DNA of 40,745 nt from JAHFOW01 sp964370795 (GTDB taxonomy: Bacteria; Planctomycetota; Brocadiia; Brocadiales; Brocadiaceae), in contig CAYJME010000004.1 in assembly GCA_964370795.1 (NCBI GenBank), forward strand, positions 1 to 40,745, in the 5' to 3' direction. Below are positions 33,038 to 40,745 of the stretch, piece by piece. The translations under genes and the position numbers were made by a program. Below the pieces are notes generated by a model. The model worked only from the letters and a program-made list of their open reading frames with translations, had not been told where the DNA came from and searched no databases. The first letter of the stretch is position 1, and every line of letters begins with the position of its first letter.

Positions 33038-33109
33038 AGTTTAAATCTGTTTCTCAAATCGTTTCTCAAAGTATGTATTCACCACAAAGACGCAAAGATA
33101 AAACATTAG

Positions 33110-33257
33110 GGGTTCAGGTTGCAAACCCGCGATGGTTTAATTATCGTCCGTTTAACCGTGTATAGAATAACGAATATCGAACAAAGAATTTCGAATTATG
33201 AGGTATTTTTATCCTTCGACATTCATTATTCCTTGTTCAATATTCGTTATTGGAATT
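33110..33257. repeat. Repeat cluster between cheD and the diguanylate cyclase gene
   Basis: GGGGTTCAGGTTGCAAACCC at 33110-33127 region matches the REP-like palindromes around the transposase gene. From 33166 an imperfect inverted repeat follows: AATAACGAATATCGAACAAA on the left pairs with TTCAATATTCGTTATT on the right (to 33253), with arms of about 25 bases. The right arm is a copy of the TTCGACATTCATTATTCC repeat. The 300-base gap 33038-33337 holds nothing else that I can support. Confidence 0.65.
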
Positions 33258-33337
33258 ATCATAAAAGGGAAAGCACAAAACATTTTCTTACCGGTAGAGA
33301 TTCATGTGTCACCCCCTCACCAATTTTAAAAATTGTT

Positions 33338-33862
33338 TTATATCTCCAGCGATTCTTTTCCAATAGCCTTTACAAGTATTTTGCCTGAGTGGACGTGGAA
33401 TTCCACGCTGCGGCCGTGATTTCCTCCGACGTCCTCACTTACCAGCGGAATGAGTTTTTTTTTCAGCAATTGTTTGATATGGGTAGTGTTCTGTTCCCCG
33501 ATGCCGACGCTTGTGCCGTTATACGACGGAAACATACGCCCCCCGCCGGCCATCTTGGCAATGATATCCTGGGTGTGGGCGACCATGCCCTCCAGTTCTT
33601 TCAGTAATGTTTCAATTGCCGAATCGGCGTACAAATACGGTAAAATAATGATCGATTTCGTATTTCGTATTTCGGGTTTGTATGTTTCATTCTTATATTC
33701 TGAGGAGTCTGGAAGCATAATATGAGCCATCCCGCCAACCATACGTTTTGCGTCATAAAGGACCAGGGCAACACAGGAACCAAGCCCTTCTGCCACGATA
33801 ATACCCGGCGCTCTTGCAACAACCCCCTCTCCAATTCCGATTCGAATCTTCTTAATTCCCAT
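33338..33862 (-). CDS. cheD: Chemoreceptor glutamine deamidase CheD with a repeat-derived insert
   Basis: 174 residues. CheD deamidates glutamines of chemoreceptors and is bound and controlled by CheC. The catalytic cysteine is in GLGSCVALVLYD (Cys30) and the histidine in GGMAHIMLPDS (His47), 17 residues apart as in characterised CheD. Further family features are GGGRMF and VGGNHGRSVEFHVHSG. After LPDSSEY the sequence KNETYKPEIRNTKSIII reads as an insertion: the DNA (33641-33700) consists of TACGAAATACGAAATCG-like units characteristic of non-coding dispersed repeats. It falls in a surface loop before YADSAIETLLKELE, so folding may be tolerated. The gene overlaps the end of cheC by 11 bases. 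Confidence 0.92.
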   Translation of the reverse strand: MGIKKIRIGIGEGVVARAPGIIVAEGLGSCVALVLYDAKRMVGGMAHIMLPDSSEYKNETYKPEIRNTKSIIILPYLYADSAIETLLKELEGMVAHTQDIIAKMAGGGRMFPSYNGTSVGIGEQNTTHIKQLLKKKLIPLVSEDVGGNHGRSVEFHVHSGKILVKAIGKESLEI

Positions 33863-34490
33863 ACATCTCTTTTCGTGCGTCTTCTATTGAATTTACCAGT
33901 TTCTTTGTGGAATCCGTCTCAGGAATTATCAGGAAATACGTTTTAATATTTTCTCCAACAATGCTAAATTCGCTTTCTATCATGATGATCCGCGTTGCCT
34001 CGCTGGTTATCTTTGCAATCGTTTCGTCGATAATAGCCTGGATCATATCTATTACCAGGTTGGGGATGGAATGGTAGATATTCAATTTGCAGAAGTCGTG
34101 GACCGACACGAGAAAAACCCCTGCCAAAATATTGCCAAGTTCCTCCAGTGCCGAGAGGTCTACGCCAACACCTCCCTCATTTTCGTTTCCGGGCACGACC
34201 TTTTCCATTAACCCGATGAGTTTGCTTTTCTGTTCATCCAACACGAGAAAGAACATTTGCCCCCTTACATCGCCAACCATTTCCATAGATACGCCTGCAA
34301 AAGGAAGGGCTGGGTCTTTCAGAAAAGGAGGGGCATTTGAGGCCGGGAAAAAGTATACATCAGGTATATTCACTTCCACAGGGGCCAGGAGTATTTGCGA
34401 AAATGCAGTGGCTGCGTGACCTGCGCCTATGTTTACCATTTCACGCAGGAAATCCAGTTGTTCCTCTGACAACAATTCATTCGTACTCAT
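33852..34490 (-). CDS. cheC: CheC-type CheY-phosphate phosphatase
   Basis: 212 residues. CheC dephosphorylates CheY-P and, with CheD, links receptor state to adaptation. Both phosphatase signatures of the form D/S-x3-E-x2-N are visible: Asp13, Glu17 and Asn20 in LDFLREMVNIGAG, and Ser113, Glu117 and Asn120 in LSALEELGNILAG, so both catalytic helices look functional. It is placed between cheA (4-base overlap) and cheD (11-base overlap), a strong sign of coupled translation and of the known CheC-CheD complex. Confidence 0.92.
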   Translation of the reverse strand: MSTNELLSEEQLDFLREMVNIGAGHAATAFSQILLAPVEVNIPDVYFFPASNAPPFLKDPALPFAGVSMEMVGDVRGQMFFLVLDEQKSKLIGLMEKVVPGNENEGGVGVDLSALEELGNILAGVFLVSVHDFCKLNIYHSIPNLVIDMIQAIIDETIAKITSEATRIIMIESEFSIVGENIKTYFLIIPETDSTKKLVNSIEDARKEMYGN

Positions 34491-36151
34491 GCCAAGTATT
34501 TCTCCTCTTTTAAGGTTTCGAAATTAAGTAATGCAGGTATATCCAGCAGGAGGGCAACCCGCCCGTCCCCCAGCACCATGCCGCCTGAAAAGCCTTTGAA
34601 TTGCTGTGCAATGGGGTCAAAGGGCTTGACGATATTTTCAACCTGATCCAGCACGGCATCTACGCCAACGGCCATGATTTTGTTTCCTCTGCTGATTATT
34701 ATAGCAATGAAATTTTTGGTGGTTTCAAGAGAGGAGACGCTCAATACCTCATGTAAAGGAACAAAGGTAATGACTTCATTGCGAAGGATCAATACCTTAT
34801 TATCCTCAATTTCCCTGACGTCTTCCGATTTTACATCGATGGTTTCAATAACAATGTCGGAAGGGATGCCGAAGACGTGTTCTCCGACGCCAACCATTAA
34901 CATCTGCATAATAGCCGTAGACATCGGCAATTTCAACGTGAAACCCGTTCCCTTGCCCATCTGGGTAGTCATCTCAACTGTGCCGCCCAATTCCTTTGTG
35001 GCCGTTTTGACTACATACAGTCCCACACCTCTCCCCGAAATACCCGTTACCTCCTCTGCCGTACTGAACGAAGGGTGATAGAGCACGTTCATAATACTGG
35101 TATCAGGCAGCACATCAACCTCTTCTGGTTTTATGAGCCCTTTTTTGATGGCTGCCCTCTTGATACGCGTGATATCAATGCCCTGCCCGTCGTCTTCCAC
35201 TTCAATCAAAATATGGTTTTCCGCCCTCTTTGCCGCCAGCCTGACCCTGCCGCGCGCCTCTTTGCCGGTTTTTTCCCGGTCTACAGGCAGCTCAATACCG
35301 TGATCAACCGAGTTTCTGAGCAAGTGGAGTATGGGTTCGCCGATTGCGTCAAGGATGGCCTTGTCCAGTTCTATTTCGTTGCCTTCGAGGACAAAATCTA
35401 TTTCTTTACGGCGTTCCCTGGCCAAATCGCGCACCATACGGGGGAACTTTTCAAAGATCTCGGCGACAGGCACCATGCGTGCAATAGACACCTTATCCTG
35501 TAATTCACCGATCAGCCGGTTCATCTCTGCCAGAGTTGACTTGAGTTCCTTATGTTGCATCTCCGATGCGATAGTATCAATGCGATTTCTCAGGATGATA
35601 ATTTCACCTGCAATATTAAACAGTGAATCAAGCAGGTCTATATGCACCCTGACCGTCTGTACTTTTTCAATCGCGGGTAAGTCTGCCGTTTTAAGGCCTT
35701 CTGTCCCTTCGCTATTACGTTGAGTCAGGGCGGGTATGGTCTCCCCCTTTGATTTGGCAATCCGTGAGCGGAAATCAGAAATCTTTGCGCTCCAATCCGT
35801 GTCTGACCTCCCCTTTTTTTCGGCACGTTCCCTGACCATCATTCCAAGCGTATCCGTGATTTCGAACAGGATGTCGATACTCTTTTGAGTTATCGGCACC
35901 TCCTTTTTACGCATGAAGTCAAGGAGGTCTTCTGCTATATGCGCAAGTTCGGCAATGTCGGAGAATTCCAGCATGATTGACGAGCTTTTCATGGTATGAA
36001 ATACCCTGAAGATTTCGTCAAGCAGTTCTGTCCTGCTGTAATCCTTCTCTAGAGCAAGGAGTGCGGTGTTGGCTGTCTGGAAGCCCTCTCTGGCATCGGT
36101 CAGGTAGTCTCCCAGAAACCGCAAAAAATCAATAGTATCTTTGTCCGCCAT
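34487..36151 (-). CDS. cheA: Chemotaxis histidine kinase CheA, lacking the P2 domain
   Basis: 554 residues, short for CheA. P1 (Hpt) has the phosphorylated His52 in FHTMKSSSIMLEF; the common form is HTLKGxS, so Ser replaces the usual Gly after Lys. A linker of about 50 residues follows instead of the CheY-binding P2. P3 (dimer helices, VRVHIDLLDSLFNIAGEIII), P4 kinase (N box LLHLLRNSVDHGIEL, G1 EVEDDGQGID, G2 GRGVGLYVVKTATKELGG) and P5 CheW-like domain complete it. It should autophosphorylate and pass phosphate to CheY and CheB, though without the P2 docking site. Its end overlaps the cheC start (ATGA). A repeat-filled gap of 130 bases precedes it. Confidence 0.93.
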   Translation of the reverse strand: MADKDTIDFLRFLGDYLTDAREGFQTANTALLALEKDYSRTELLDEIFRVFHTMKSSSIMLEFSDIAELAHIAEDLLDFMRKKEVPITQKSIDILFEITDTLGMMVRERAEKKGRSDTDWSAKISDFRSRIAKSKGETIPALTQRNSEGTEGLKTADLPAIEKVQTVRVHIDLLDSLFNIAGEIIILRNRIDTIASEMQHKELKSTLAEMNRLIGELQDKVSIARMVPVAEIFEKFPRMVRDLARERRKEIDFVLEGNEIELDKAILDAIGEPILHLLRNSVDHGIELPVDREKTGKEARGRVRLAAKRAENHILIEVEDDGQGIDITRIKRAAIKKGLIKPEEVDVLPDTSIMNVLYHPSFSTAEEVTGISGRGVGLYVVKTATKELGGTVEMTTQMGKGTGFTLKLPMSTAIMQMLMVGVGEHVFGIPSDIVIETIDVKSEDVREIEDNKVLILRNEVITFVPLHEVLSVSSLETTKNFIAIIISRGNKIMAVGVDAVLDQVENIVKPFDPIAQQFKGFSGGMVLGDGRVALLLDIPALLNFETLKEEKYLA

Positions 36152-36189
36152 GGTAACGTTATTTAATGCTCAATAATTTAAAATAAACC

Positions 36190-36271
36190 GGTAGGAGCCA
36201 ACTCCTGTTGGCGACCGGGCACATGCACGCCGTTGTGAATTGCCAGTCGCCGTCGGGAGACGGCTCCTACC
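36190..36271. repeat. Inverted repeat GGTAGGAGCC...GGCTCCTACC between cheB and cheA
   Basis: Outer arms GGTAGGAGCC (36190-36199) and GGCTCCTACC (36262-36271) are perfect; inner parts TGTTGGCGAC and GTCGCCGTCGGGAGAC also pair partly. A related half copy is at 3512-3540. It lies inside the operon, where it could form an RNA hairpin affecting cheA relative to cheB. Confidence 0.75.
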
Positions 36272-36278
36272 AATAAAA

Positions 36279-37337
36279 TCATATCATTTCCATAATCGCC
36301 CGCGCTATTTCCGGCAACGGTACGACCTTGTCTACACATCCCATATCAATTGCCGCCCTGGGCATGCCAAATACAATACAGGTGGATTGGTCTTCGGCAA
36401 TGGTGCCGCCGCCAGCGTCCTTTATAGCCTTCATTCCTTCGGCTCCGTCACTTCCCATTCCTGTAAGAAGCACACCGAGTACGCCGCCGCCGTAGGCATT
36501 GACTGCGGATTCCATCGCATGATTGATAGCATAGGAATTAAAATCGTGCGATGATTCTTTCTTAAGGCTTATTCTCTTCCGGCCTCCTTCCTTTACGACT
36601 GCCGTATGAATTCCCGGCGCAACCAGTACACGGCCAGGATCCAGGACGTCGCCCTCTTGCGCAACTCCAACCTCCAGAGTACATCCCCATTTCATCCTAT
36701 CCACAAGAGAGGGCACGAATTCGGGTATTATGTGCTGAACAACAAGTACAGAAGCGGGAATATTTCGTGGTAATCTCGACAGCACAGTAATTACCGCCTT
36801 GGGCCCTCCGGTTGATGCGCCAATGACGACAATTCCTTTTTGCCCGCCTTGAGGCCACTGTTTCTGAATCGGTATCATGGAGAGGTCGAGCCTGAGTTTT
36901 TGTATATCAATATTGGCGGCAGTTTTTACTTTGGAAATAATTTCATCAGCGATCTTTTCAATATCATACGAAATAACGCCTGATGGTTTGGCGATAAAGT
37001 CAACTGCGCCATATTCAAGGGATTTGATGGTAATTGTCGGGTCTCTCTTGTTGAGGGCGCTAATTATCAGGACAGGAGTCGGGCACTCGTTCATGATGCG
37101 CTTCAATGCCGTAAATCCGTCCATCCCCGGCATCTCAATATCCAGAAGCACGACGTCAGGATGGAGTTCCCTTACTTTTCTTAGGGCTTCCAATCCATCC
37201 TCTGCGACACCAACAACCTTTATGGACGAATCATATTCAAGGATATACGTAAGGGATTTTCTCATAAAGCTGGAATCGTCAACGACAAGAACCTTTATAA
37301 TTGCGGGTTGCGGGTTGCTGATTTTGGATAAATTCAT
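36279..37337 (-). CDS. cheB: Chemoreceptor methylesterase/glutamine deamidase CheB
   Basis: 352 residues. The receiver domain has the phosphorylated Asp66 in VVLLDIEMPGMDGF; the catalytic triad of the methylesterase domain is Ser175 (IGASTGGPK), His202 (VVQHI) and Asp297 (LTGMGSDGAEG), all present. It removes methyl groups from chemoreceptor glutamates when phosphorylated by CheA. The matching methyltransferase cheR is not in this window. The start lies ten bases after the cheY stop, without an obvious ribosome binding site, so coupling to cheY is likely. Confidence 0.95.
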   Translation of the reverse strand: MNLSKISNPQPAIIKVLVVDDSSFMRKSLTYILEYDSSIKVVGVAEDGLEALRKVRELHPDVVLLDIEMPGMDGFTALKRIMNECPTPVLIISALNKRDPTITIKSLEYGAVDFIAKPSGVISYDIEKIADEIISKVKTAANIDIQKLRLDLSMIPIQKQWPQGGQKGIVVIGASTGGPKAVITVLSRLPRNIPASVLVVQHIIPEFVPSLVDRMKWGCTLEVGVAQEGDVLDPGRVLVAPGIHTAVVKEGGRKRISLKKESSHDFNSYAINHAMESAVNAYGGGVLGVLLTGMGSDGAEGMKAIKDAGGGTIAEDQSTCIVFGMPRAAIDMGCVDKVVPLPEIARAIMEMI

Positions 37338-37346
37338 AGATTATTT

Positions 37347-37712
37347 TCATTTTTTCTCCAGTACCTTTTCTATCGTTTCGAGGATTTCGTCCTGTTTAAA
37401 AGGTTTTCGGATGAATCCTAATGCGCCGCCAGCCGACGCCTCTTTCTGTTTTTCGTCATGAGCAAGCGCAGTCACCATGACGATCCTTACCTGTGGGTTA
37501 TTTTTCTTTAATTCCTTTAACGCCGTAATTCCATCCATTTCCCTCATCAGGATATCCAGGGTTACCAGGTCGGGTTTTAGTTTCTGGTACAACTCCAGCG
37601 CCTCTTTGCCATCTTTTGCCATACCTACAACTTCATGGCCGCCGCTTTCCATAATATACTTCAAAGAACCCCGCATAAAAGAGGCGTCATCTACAATTAA
37701 AATTTTTGCCAT
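37347..37712 (-). CDS. cheY: CheY-type single-domain response regulator
   Basis: 121 residues, one receiver domain. Acidic pocket in ILIVDDASFMR (Asp8, Asp9), phosphorylated Asp53 in LVTLDILMREMDG, the switch Thr in VMVTALAHDE and the invariant Lys in FIRKPFK. The usual Met-Pro-x-Met-Asp-Gly after the phosphorylated aspartate reads Met-Arg-Glu-Met-Asp-Gly, with Arg in place of Pro. Phosphorylated by CheA, it would bind the flagellar switch or another output. Good GGAG site upstream. It sits between cheW and cheB. Confidence 0.93.
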   Translation of the reverse strand: MAKILIVDDASFMRGSLKYIMESGGHEVVGMAKDGKEALELYQKLKPDLVTLDILMREMDGITALKELKKNNPQVRIVMVTALAHDEKQKEASAGGALGFIRKPFKQDEILETIEKVLEKK

Positions 37713-37761
37713 TCCACGTTCTCCTATTGTTTATACGCTGACTATCAAGTTATATATAGTA

Positions 37762-38352
37762 TTATTTTTCAGCCTCCCCAGGCTGTTTGGTTTCGGCATT
37801 TTTGCTCTCGGTTTTTAACTTCCTGGAAGTTTGTATATTTTCTATCGTCTGTCTCGTTGCCTCAAGTTCTAACAAATCTGCCTTGGTTAATACTTTATCA
37901 ACATCCAGCAAGATAATCAGTCTGTTGTCCAGCATACCAATGCCTGTCACGTATTCCTGTGATACGGAAGTAGCCGCTCCTTCAGGCAGTTTTTGCACTT
38001 TTTCATCGGGAATCTTTATTACCTCTTCCACGCTGTCCACAATGATTCCGGTAGGGTATCCGCCACATTCCACAATGATGATACGGGTATCCTCGTCATG
38101 TTCTTTCTGTTCGAATCTGAATTTTTTGCGAAAGTCGAGGACTGACACAAGCCGTCCCCTGAGGTTTACGATACCTTCGATATAGGGCGGCGCCTTGGGA
38201 ACTTTCGTTATGCCTAACGGCGCTGAGATTTCATGAACGCGCATCGCCTGGATGCCAAATTCCTGTGATTTGCTGGTAAAAACGAGATATTGGTCCTTTT
38301 CTATTTCTTCGGCTTCAATATCTTCTTTTGTAACGGTAATTTCATTTACCAT
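37762..38352 (-). CDS. cheW: Chemotaxis coupling protein CheW
   Basis: 196 residues, somewhat longer than a minimal CheW because of an acidic N-terminal extension and a charged C-terminal tail of about 30 residues. The core shows QYLVFTSKSQEFGIQAMRVH, TKVPKAPPYIEGIVNLRGRL, VSVLDFRKKF and LILLDVDKVL, the standard SH3-like CheW fold that bridges chemoreceptors and CheA. A clear AAGGAGG site precedes the ATG. Same direction as the receptor gene upstream, 84 bases away. Confidence 0.94.
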   Translation of the reverse strand: MVNEITVTKEDIEAEEIEKDQYLVFTSKSQEFGIQAMRVHEISAPLGITKVPKAPPYIEGIVNLRGRLVSVLDFRKKFRFEQKEHDEDTRIIIVECGGYPTGIIVDSVEEVIKIPDEKVQKLPEGAATSVSQEYVTGIGMLDNRLIILLDVDKVLTKADLLELEATRQTIENIQTSRKLKTESKNAETKQPGEAEK

Positions 38353-38402
38353 AAATTGTCCTCCTTTCCGGTGTAAATGAGGCCTTCGGCAATAAATGGT
38401 TT

Positions 38403-38439
38403 AAGCCGTTTAAACCGTTTGAACCGTTTAAACGGTTTA
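38403..38439. repeat. CCGTTT nonamer repeats at the chemoreceptor stop codon
   Basis: Three near-identical nonamers (AAGCCGTTT, AAACCGTTT, GAACCGTTT) are followed by an inverted copy, giving a perfect 16-base palindrome AACCGTTTAAACGGTT at 38422-38437 that reaches the stop codon of the receptor gene. It could act as a weak transcript terminator or RNA-processing hairpin between the receptor and cheW. Confidence 0.7.
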
Positions 38440-40745
38440 ACGTTTGGCTGTCTTCGAAGCTACGGAAACTTTCCCCGCTTTACCCTTCGGTTTGGCTGGT
38501 TCCTCAAAGGTTATTCTCTTTGGTTCTGCAGCCGTTAGCCTTTTTGCGGATACTGCTTCTTCAACGCTAAATCTTCCCACGGTTTGCTGGAGCTTTTCGG
38601 ACATGGATGCAAGCCGTGTCGCCGTGGACATAAGCTCCTGCGTCTTTGAGAGCAGCCGTTTACTGCCTTCTGCGGACTGGGTGGAACTAGAGGACGTATC
38701 AGCCGCAATGCCGCTAATCTTGTCAAGGCTTTCCGAGATCGCATCAATGCTCTTTTTCTGGTCGGCTGCGGCTACAGAGATATCCTTGGCGGTCTTAGAA
38801 GTTGTCTCAATAGAACGATTAATATCTCCAAATGCCTTGGACGTTTGTTCAATCGAACGTCTGCCCATTTCTACGTTCTGCGCCATGGTTTTAATCGTTG
38901 TCACGGTCTCTTCTGTTTCTTTCATAACTGCCTGTACCAGGGTGGAAATCTTCTTTGCCTGAGATTTGCTGTCGGCGGAGAGTGTCTTTACCTCTTCAGC
39001 CACAACGGCAAACCCCTTTCCCTGCTTGCCTGCACGAACGGCCTCGATTGCAGCGTTAATTGCAAGGATGTTCGTTTGCGTGGCGATATCACGGATAACG
39101 TCCACGATCTCCTGAATCTGCTCGCTGCTCTTGCTGAGCGCTTCTATCCTGTTCACAGACTCTTTCGAACCTTCAAGCATAAGGTCTGTGTTCTGGATGG
39201 TGCTTTCCATGGCCTTACTGCCTTCACCGGCTGCCTTATTGGCTATTTCAGAGGCCTGGTTCATGCTCTCAGCCTGAGATAATGTATTGGAAGCGGTTTT
39301 GCCTACCCCTTCGCTTTCCCTCAAAGCTCCCGCGATCTGCTGTGCCTGGGTTTTAGCGCCTCCGGCGATCTGTTCCACTGATGCCGATGTCTGCGACACC
39401 ATCCGGTTCATCTCCTCGCCGGCGCTCAGCATATTTTGCGAGACCGAGCCGATGTTAATGCCTGCATCCCTTAATTCAGTAACAATTCCCCGCAAACTTT
39501 CCATAGTGCCGTTTATACCCTCCACCAGGGAGGCAAATTCACCCAACGCCTCGACCTCAATCATTCTCGTAAGCGTCCCTTCACCAACCATGGACATTAC
39601 ATCGTTGATTTCACCAATAATAGTACCGAGTTTATCCACCATCCCGTTGATAGTGCTCTTCAGTTCCTGTATTTCGCCCTTCGCTTCAACGGTAATTTTT
39701 TGTGAAAGGTCTCCATTTGCAAGGGCGCTTGCTACCATAGCAATATCCCTTACCTGCGATGTAAGGCTGACAGCCATGGCATTGACGTTATCCGTGAGGT
39801 CTTTCCAGGTGCCAGCAACCCCTCTGACCACTGCCTGACCTCCGAGTTTTCCTTCCATACCCACTTCCCGTGCCACACGGGTAACCTCAGCCGCAAAGGC
39901 GTTGAGCTGGTCCACCATCTTGTTTATGGTATCCTTAATCTGGAGAATCTCGCCCCGAACCTCCACCGTAATCTTCTGGGTAAGATCGCCATTCGCAATG
40001 GCAGTGGCCACCTTGGAGACGTCCCGAAGCTGTACTGTGAGGTTACCGGCCATCGCATTGACATTGTCCGTGAGGTCCTTCCAGACACCCGCAACGCCCT
40101 TTACCTCTGCCTGTCCACCAAGTTTGCCTTCGGTACCCACTTCCTTCGCCACACGAGTCACTTCTGCCGCAAAGGCGTTGAGCTGGTCCACCATCCTATT
40201 TGCCGTTTCTTTTAACTGGAGGATTTCGCCCTTCGCTTCAACGGTAATCTTCTGAGAAAGGTCTCCATTTGCAACCGCCGTGGTTACTACGGCTATATTT
40301 CGCACCTGGTTTGTCAAGTTAGATGCCATCAGATTAACATTATCGGTGAGATCCTTCCATATGCCAGCAACCTCCTTGACGACTGCCTGACCTCCCAGTT
40401 TTCCGTCAGTACCCACTTCCTTCGCCACACGAGTCACTTCTGCTGCAAAGGCATTGAGCTGGTCCACCATCTTGTTTATGGTATCCTTAATCTGGAGAAT
40501 CTCGCCCCGAACCTCCACCGTAATCTTCTGGGTGAGATCGCCATTCGCAATGGCAGTGGCCACCTTGGAGACGTCCCGAAGCTGTATCGTAAGGTTGCCA
40601 GCCATAAAATTTACATTATCCGTGAGTTCTTTCCAAACACCGGCAATCCCCTTCACCTCTGCCTGCCCGCCGAGCTTGCCTTCAGTGCCCACTTCCTTTG
40701 CCACACGGGTCACTTCTGCCGCAAATGAGTTGAGCTGATCCACCA
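38437..40745 (-). CDS. Soluble poly-HAMP chemoreceptor, N-terminus beyond the window
   Basis: The reading frame is open to the window edge, so the start is not seen; the visible part is about 769 residues. At least four HAMP-type units of 92 residues follow each other, of two alternating sorts (core SKVATAIANGDLTQKITVEV, and AVVTTAVANGDLSQKITVEA), each followed by MVDQLNAFAAEVTRVAKEVG. Then come a fifth, more diverged unit, the helical signalling domain with the hairpin tip (IATQTNILAINAAIEAVRAG, then KQGKGFAVVAEEVKTLS), and a basic Lys/Ala/Pro-rich tail. No membrane segment is visible in this part, but a sensor could lie upstream. It feeds CheA through the CheW encoded downstream. Receptor glutamates in the helices are likely targets of CheB and CheD. 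Confidence 0.9.
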   Translation of the reverse strand, partial: VDQLNSFAAEVTRVAKEVGTEGKLGGQAEVKGIAGVWKELTDNVNFMAGNLTIQLRDVSKVATAIANGDLTQKITVEVRGEILQIKDTINKMVDQLNAFAAEVTRVAKEVGTDGKLGGQAVVKEVAGIWKDLTDNVNLMASNLTNQVRNIAVVTTAVANGDLSQKITVEAKGEILQLKETANRMVDQLNAFAAEVTRVAKEVGTEGKLGGQAEVKGVAGVWKDLTDNVNAMAGNLTVQLRDVSKVATAIANGDLTQKITVEVRGEILQIKDTINKMVDQLNAFAAEVTRVAREVGMEGKLGGQAVVRGVAGTWKDLTDNVNAMAVSLTSQVRDIAMVASALANGDLSQKITVEAKGEIQELKSTINGMVDKLGTIIGEINDVMSMVGEGTLTRMIEVEALGEFASLVEGINGTMESLRGIVTELRDAGINIGSVSQNMLSAGEEMNRMVSQTSASVEQIAGGAKTQAQQIAGALRESEGVGKTASNTLSQAESMNQASEIANKAAGEGSKAMESTIQNTDLMLEGSKESVNRIEALSKSSEQIQEIVDVIRDIATQTNILAINAAIEAVRAGKQGKGFAVVAEEVKTLSADSKSQAKKISTLVQAVMKETEETVTTIKTMAQNVEMGRRSIEQTSKAFGDINRSIETTSKTAKDISVAAADQKKSIDAISESLDKISGIAADTSSSSTQSAEGSKRLLSKTQELMSTATRLASMSEKLQQTVGRFSVEEAVSAKRLTAAEPKRITFEEPAKPKGKAGKVSVASKTAKR

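Noticed and set aside
38437..40745. Regular repeats that might suggest a CRISPR or other array
   Set aside because: The period is 276/552 bases, all in one open frame, and the units are HAMP domains.

Overview
The window reads as chromosome of an anaerobic bacterium, most likely a planctomycete of the anammox group (Brocadiaceae). This is an inference from gene content: a flavodiiron oxygen/NO reductase, a giant benzoyl/2-hydroxyacyl-CoA-type activase, Uma2, a large che operon with CheC and CheD, and dense families of short palindromic repeats between genes. There is no rRNA, tRNA or marker gene to settle it. Nearly all genes lie on the minus strand; only a three-gene block at 24.3-27.8 kb is on the plus strand. 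No CRISPR array, tRNA or rRNA was recognised.

Layout. 0-4 kb is an accessory stretch: a small secreted protein, the ribosome-rescue factor ArfB, and a DUF4145-like gene that carries the hallmarks of a solitary integron gene cassette (attC-like site on one side, core site on the other). About 1.3 kb without genes follows, full of hairpins and dispersed repeats. 4.0-5.7 kb holds a phosphohexomutase. 5.8-13.3 kb is a decayed defence-type island: a full DUF499 ATPase, a REP-associated transposase flanked by palindromes, an orphan UPF0175 antitoxin-like gene, a BrnT/BrnA toxin-antitoxin pair, a C-terminal remnant of a DUF1156 DNA methyltransferase, and an open reading frame that joins an SNF2 helicase to the middle of that same methyltransferase.

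13.5-24.3 kb is metabolic: a flavodiiron protein; leuD and leuC separated by a Uma2 gene and a 1.4-kilo-residue double-activase/dehydratase protein; a small acidic zinc-ribbon protein; htpX; and thrC. Divergently from thrC run a small unknown gene, a MutL/GlmL-like ASKHA ATPase and a 375-residue barrel-sandwich-type protein, with no mutase beside them.

28.1-40.7 kb is a signal-transduction region transcribed on the minus strand: a poly-HAMP soluble chemoreceptor (cut by the window end), cheW, cheY, cheB, cheA, cheC, cheD, then two membrane sensor proteins that would make or break cyclic di-GMP. CheA, CheC and CheD overlap and are probably translationally coupled. No cheR is present here. The strongest observations for a second look are the helicase-methyltransferase chimera with its remnant, the integron cassette, the split leuC/leuD operon, and a dispersed repeat that appears to have entered the cheD coding sequence in frame.
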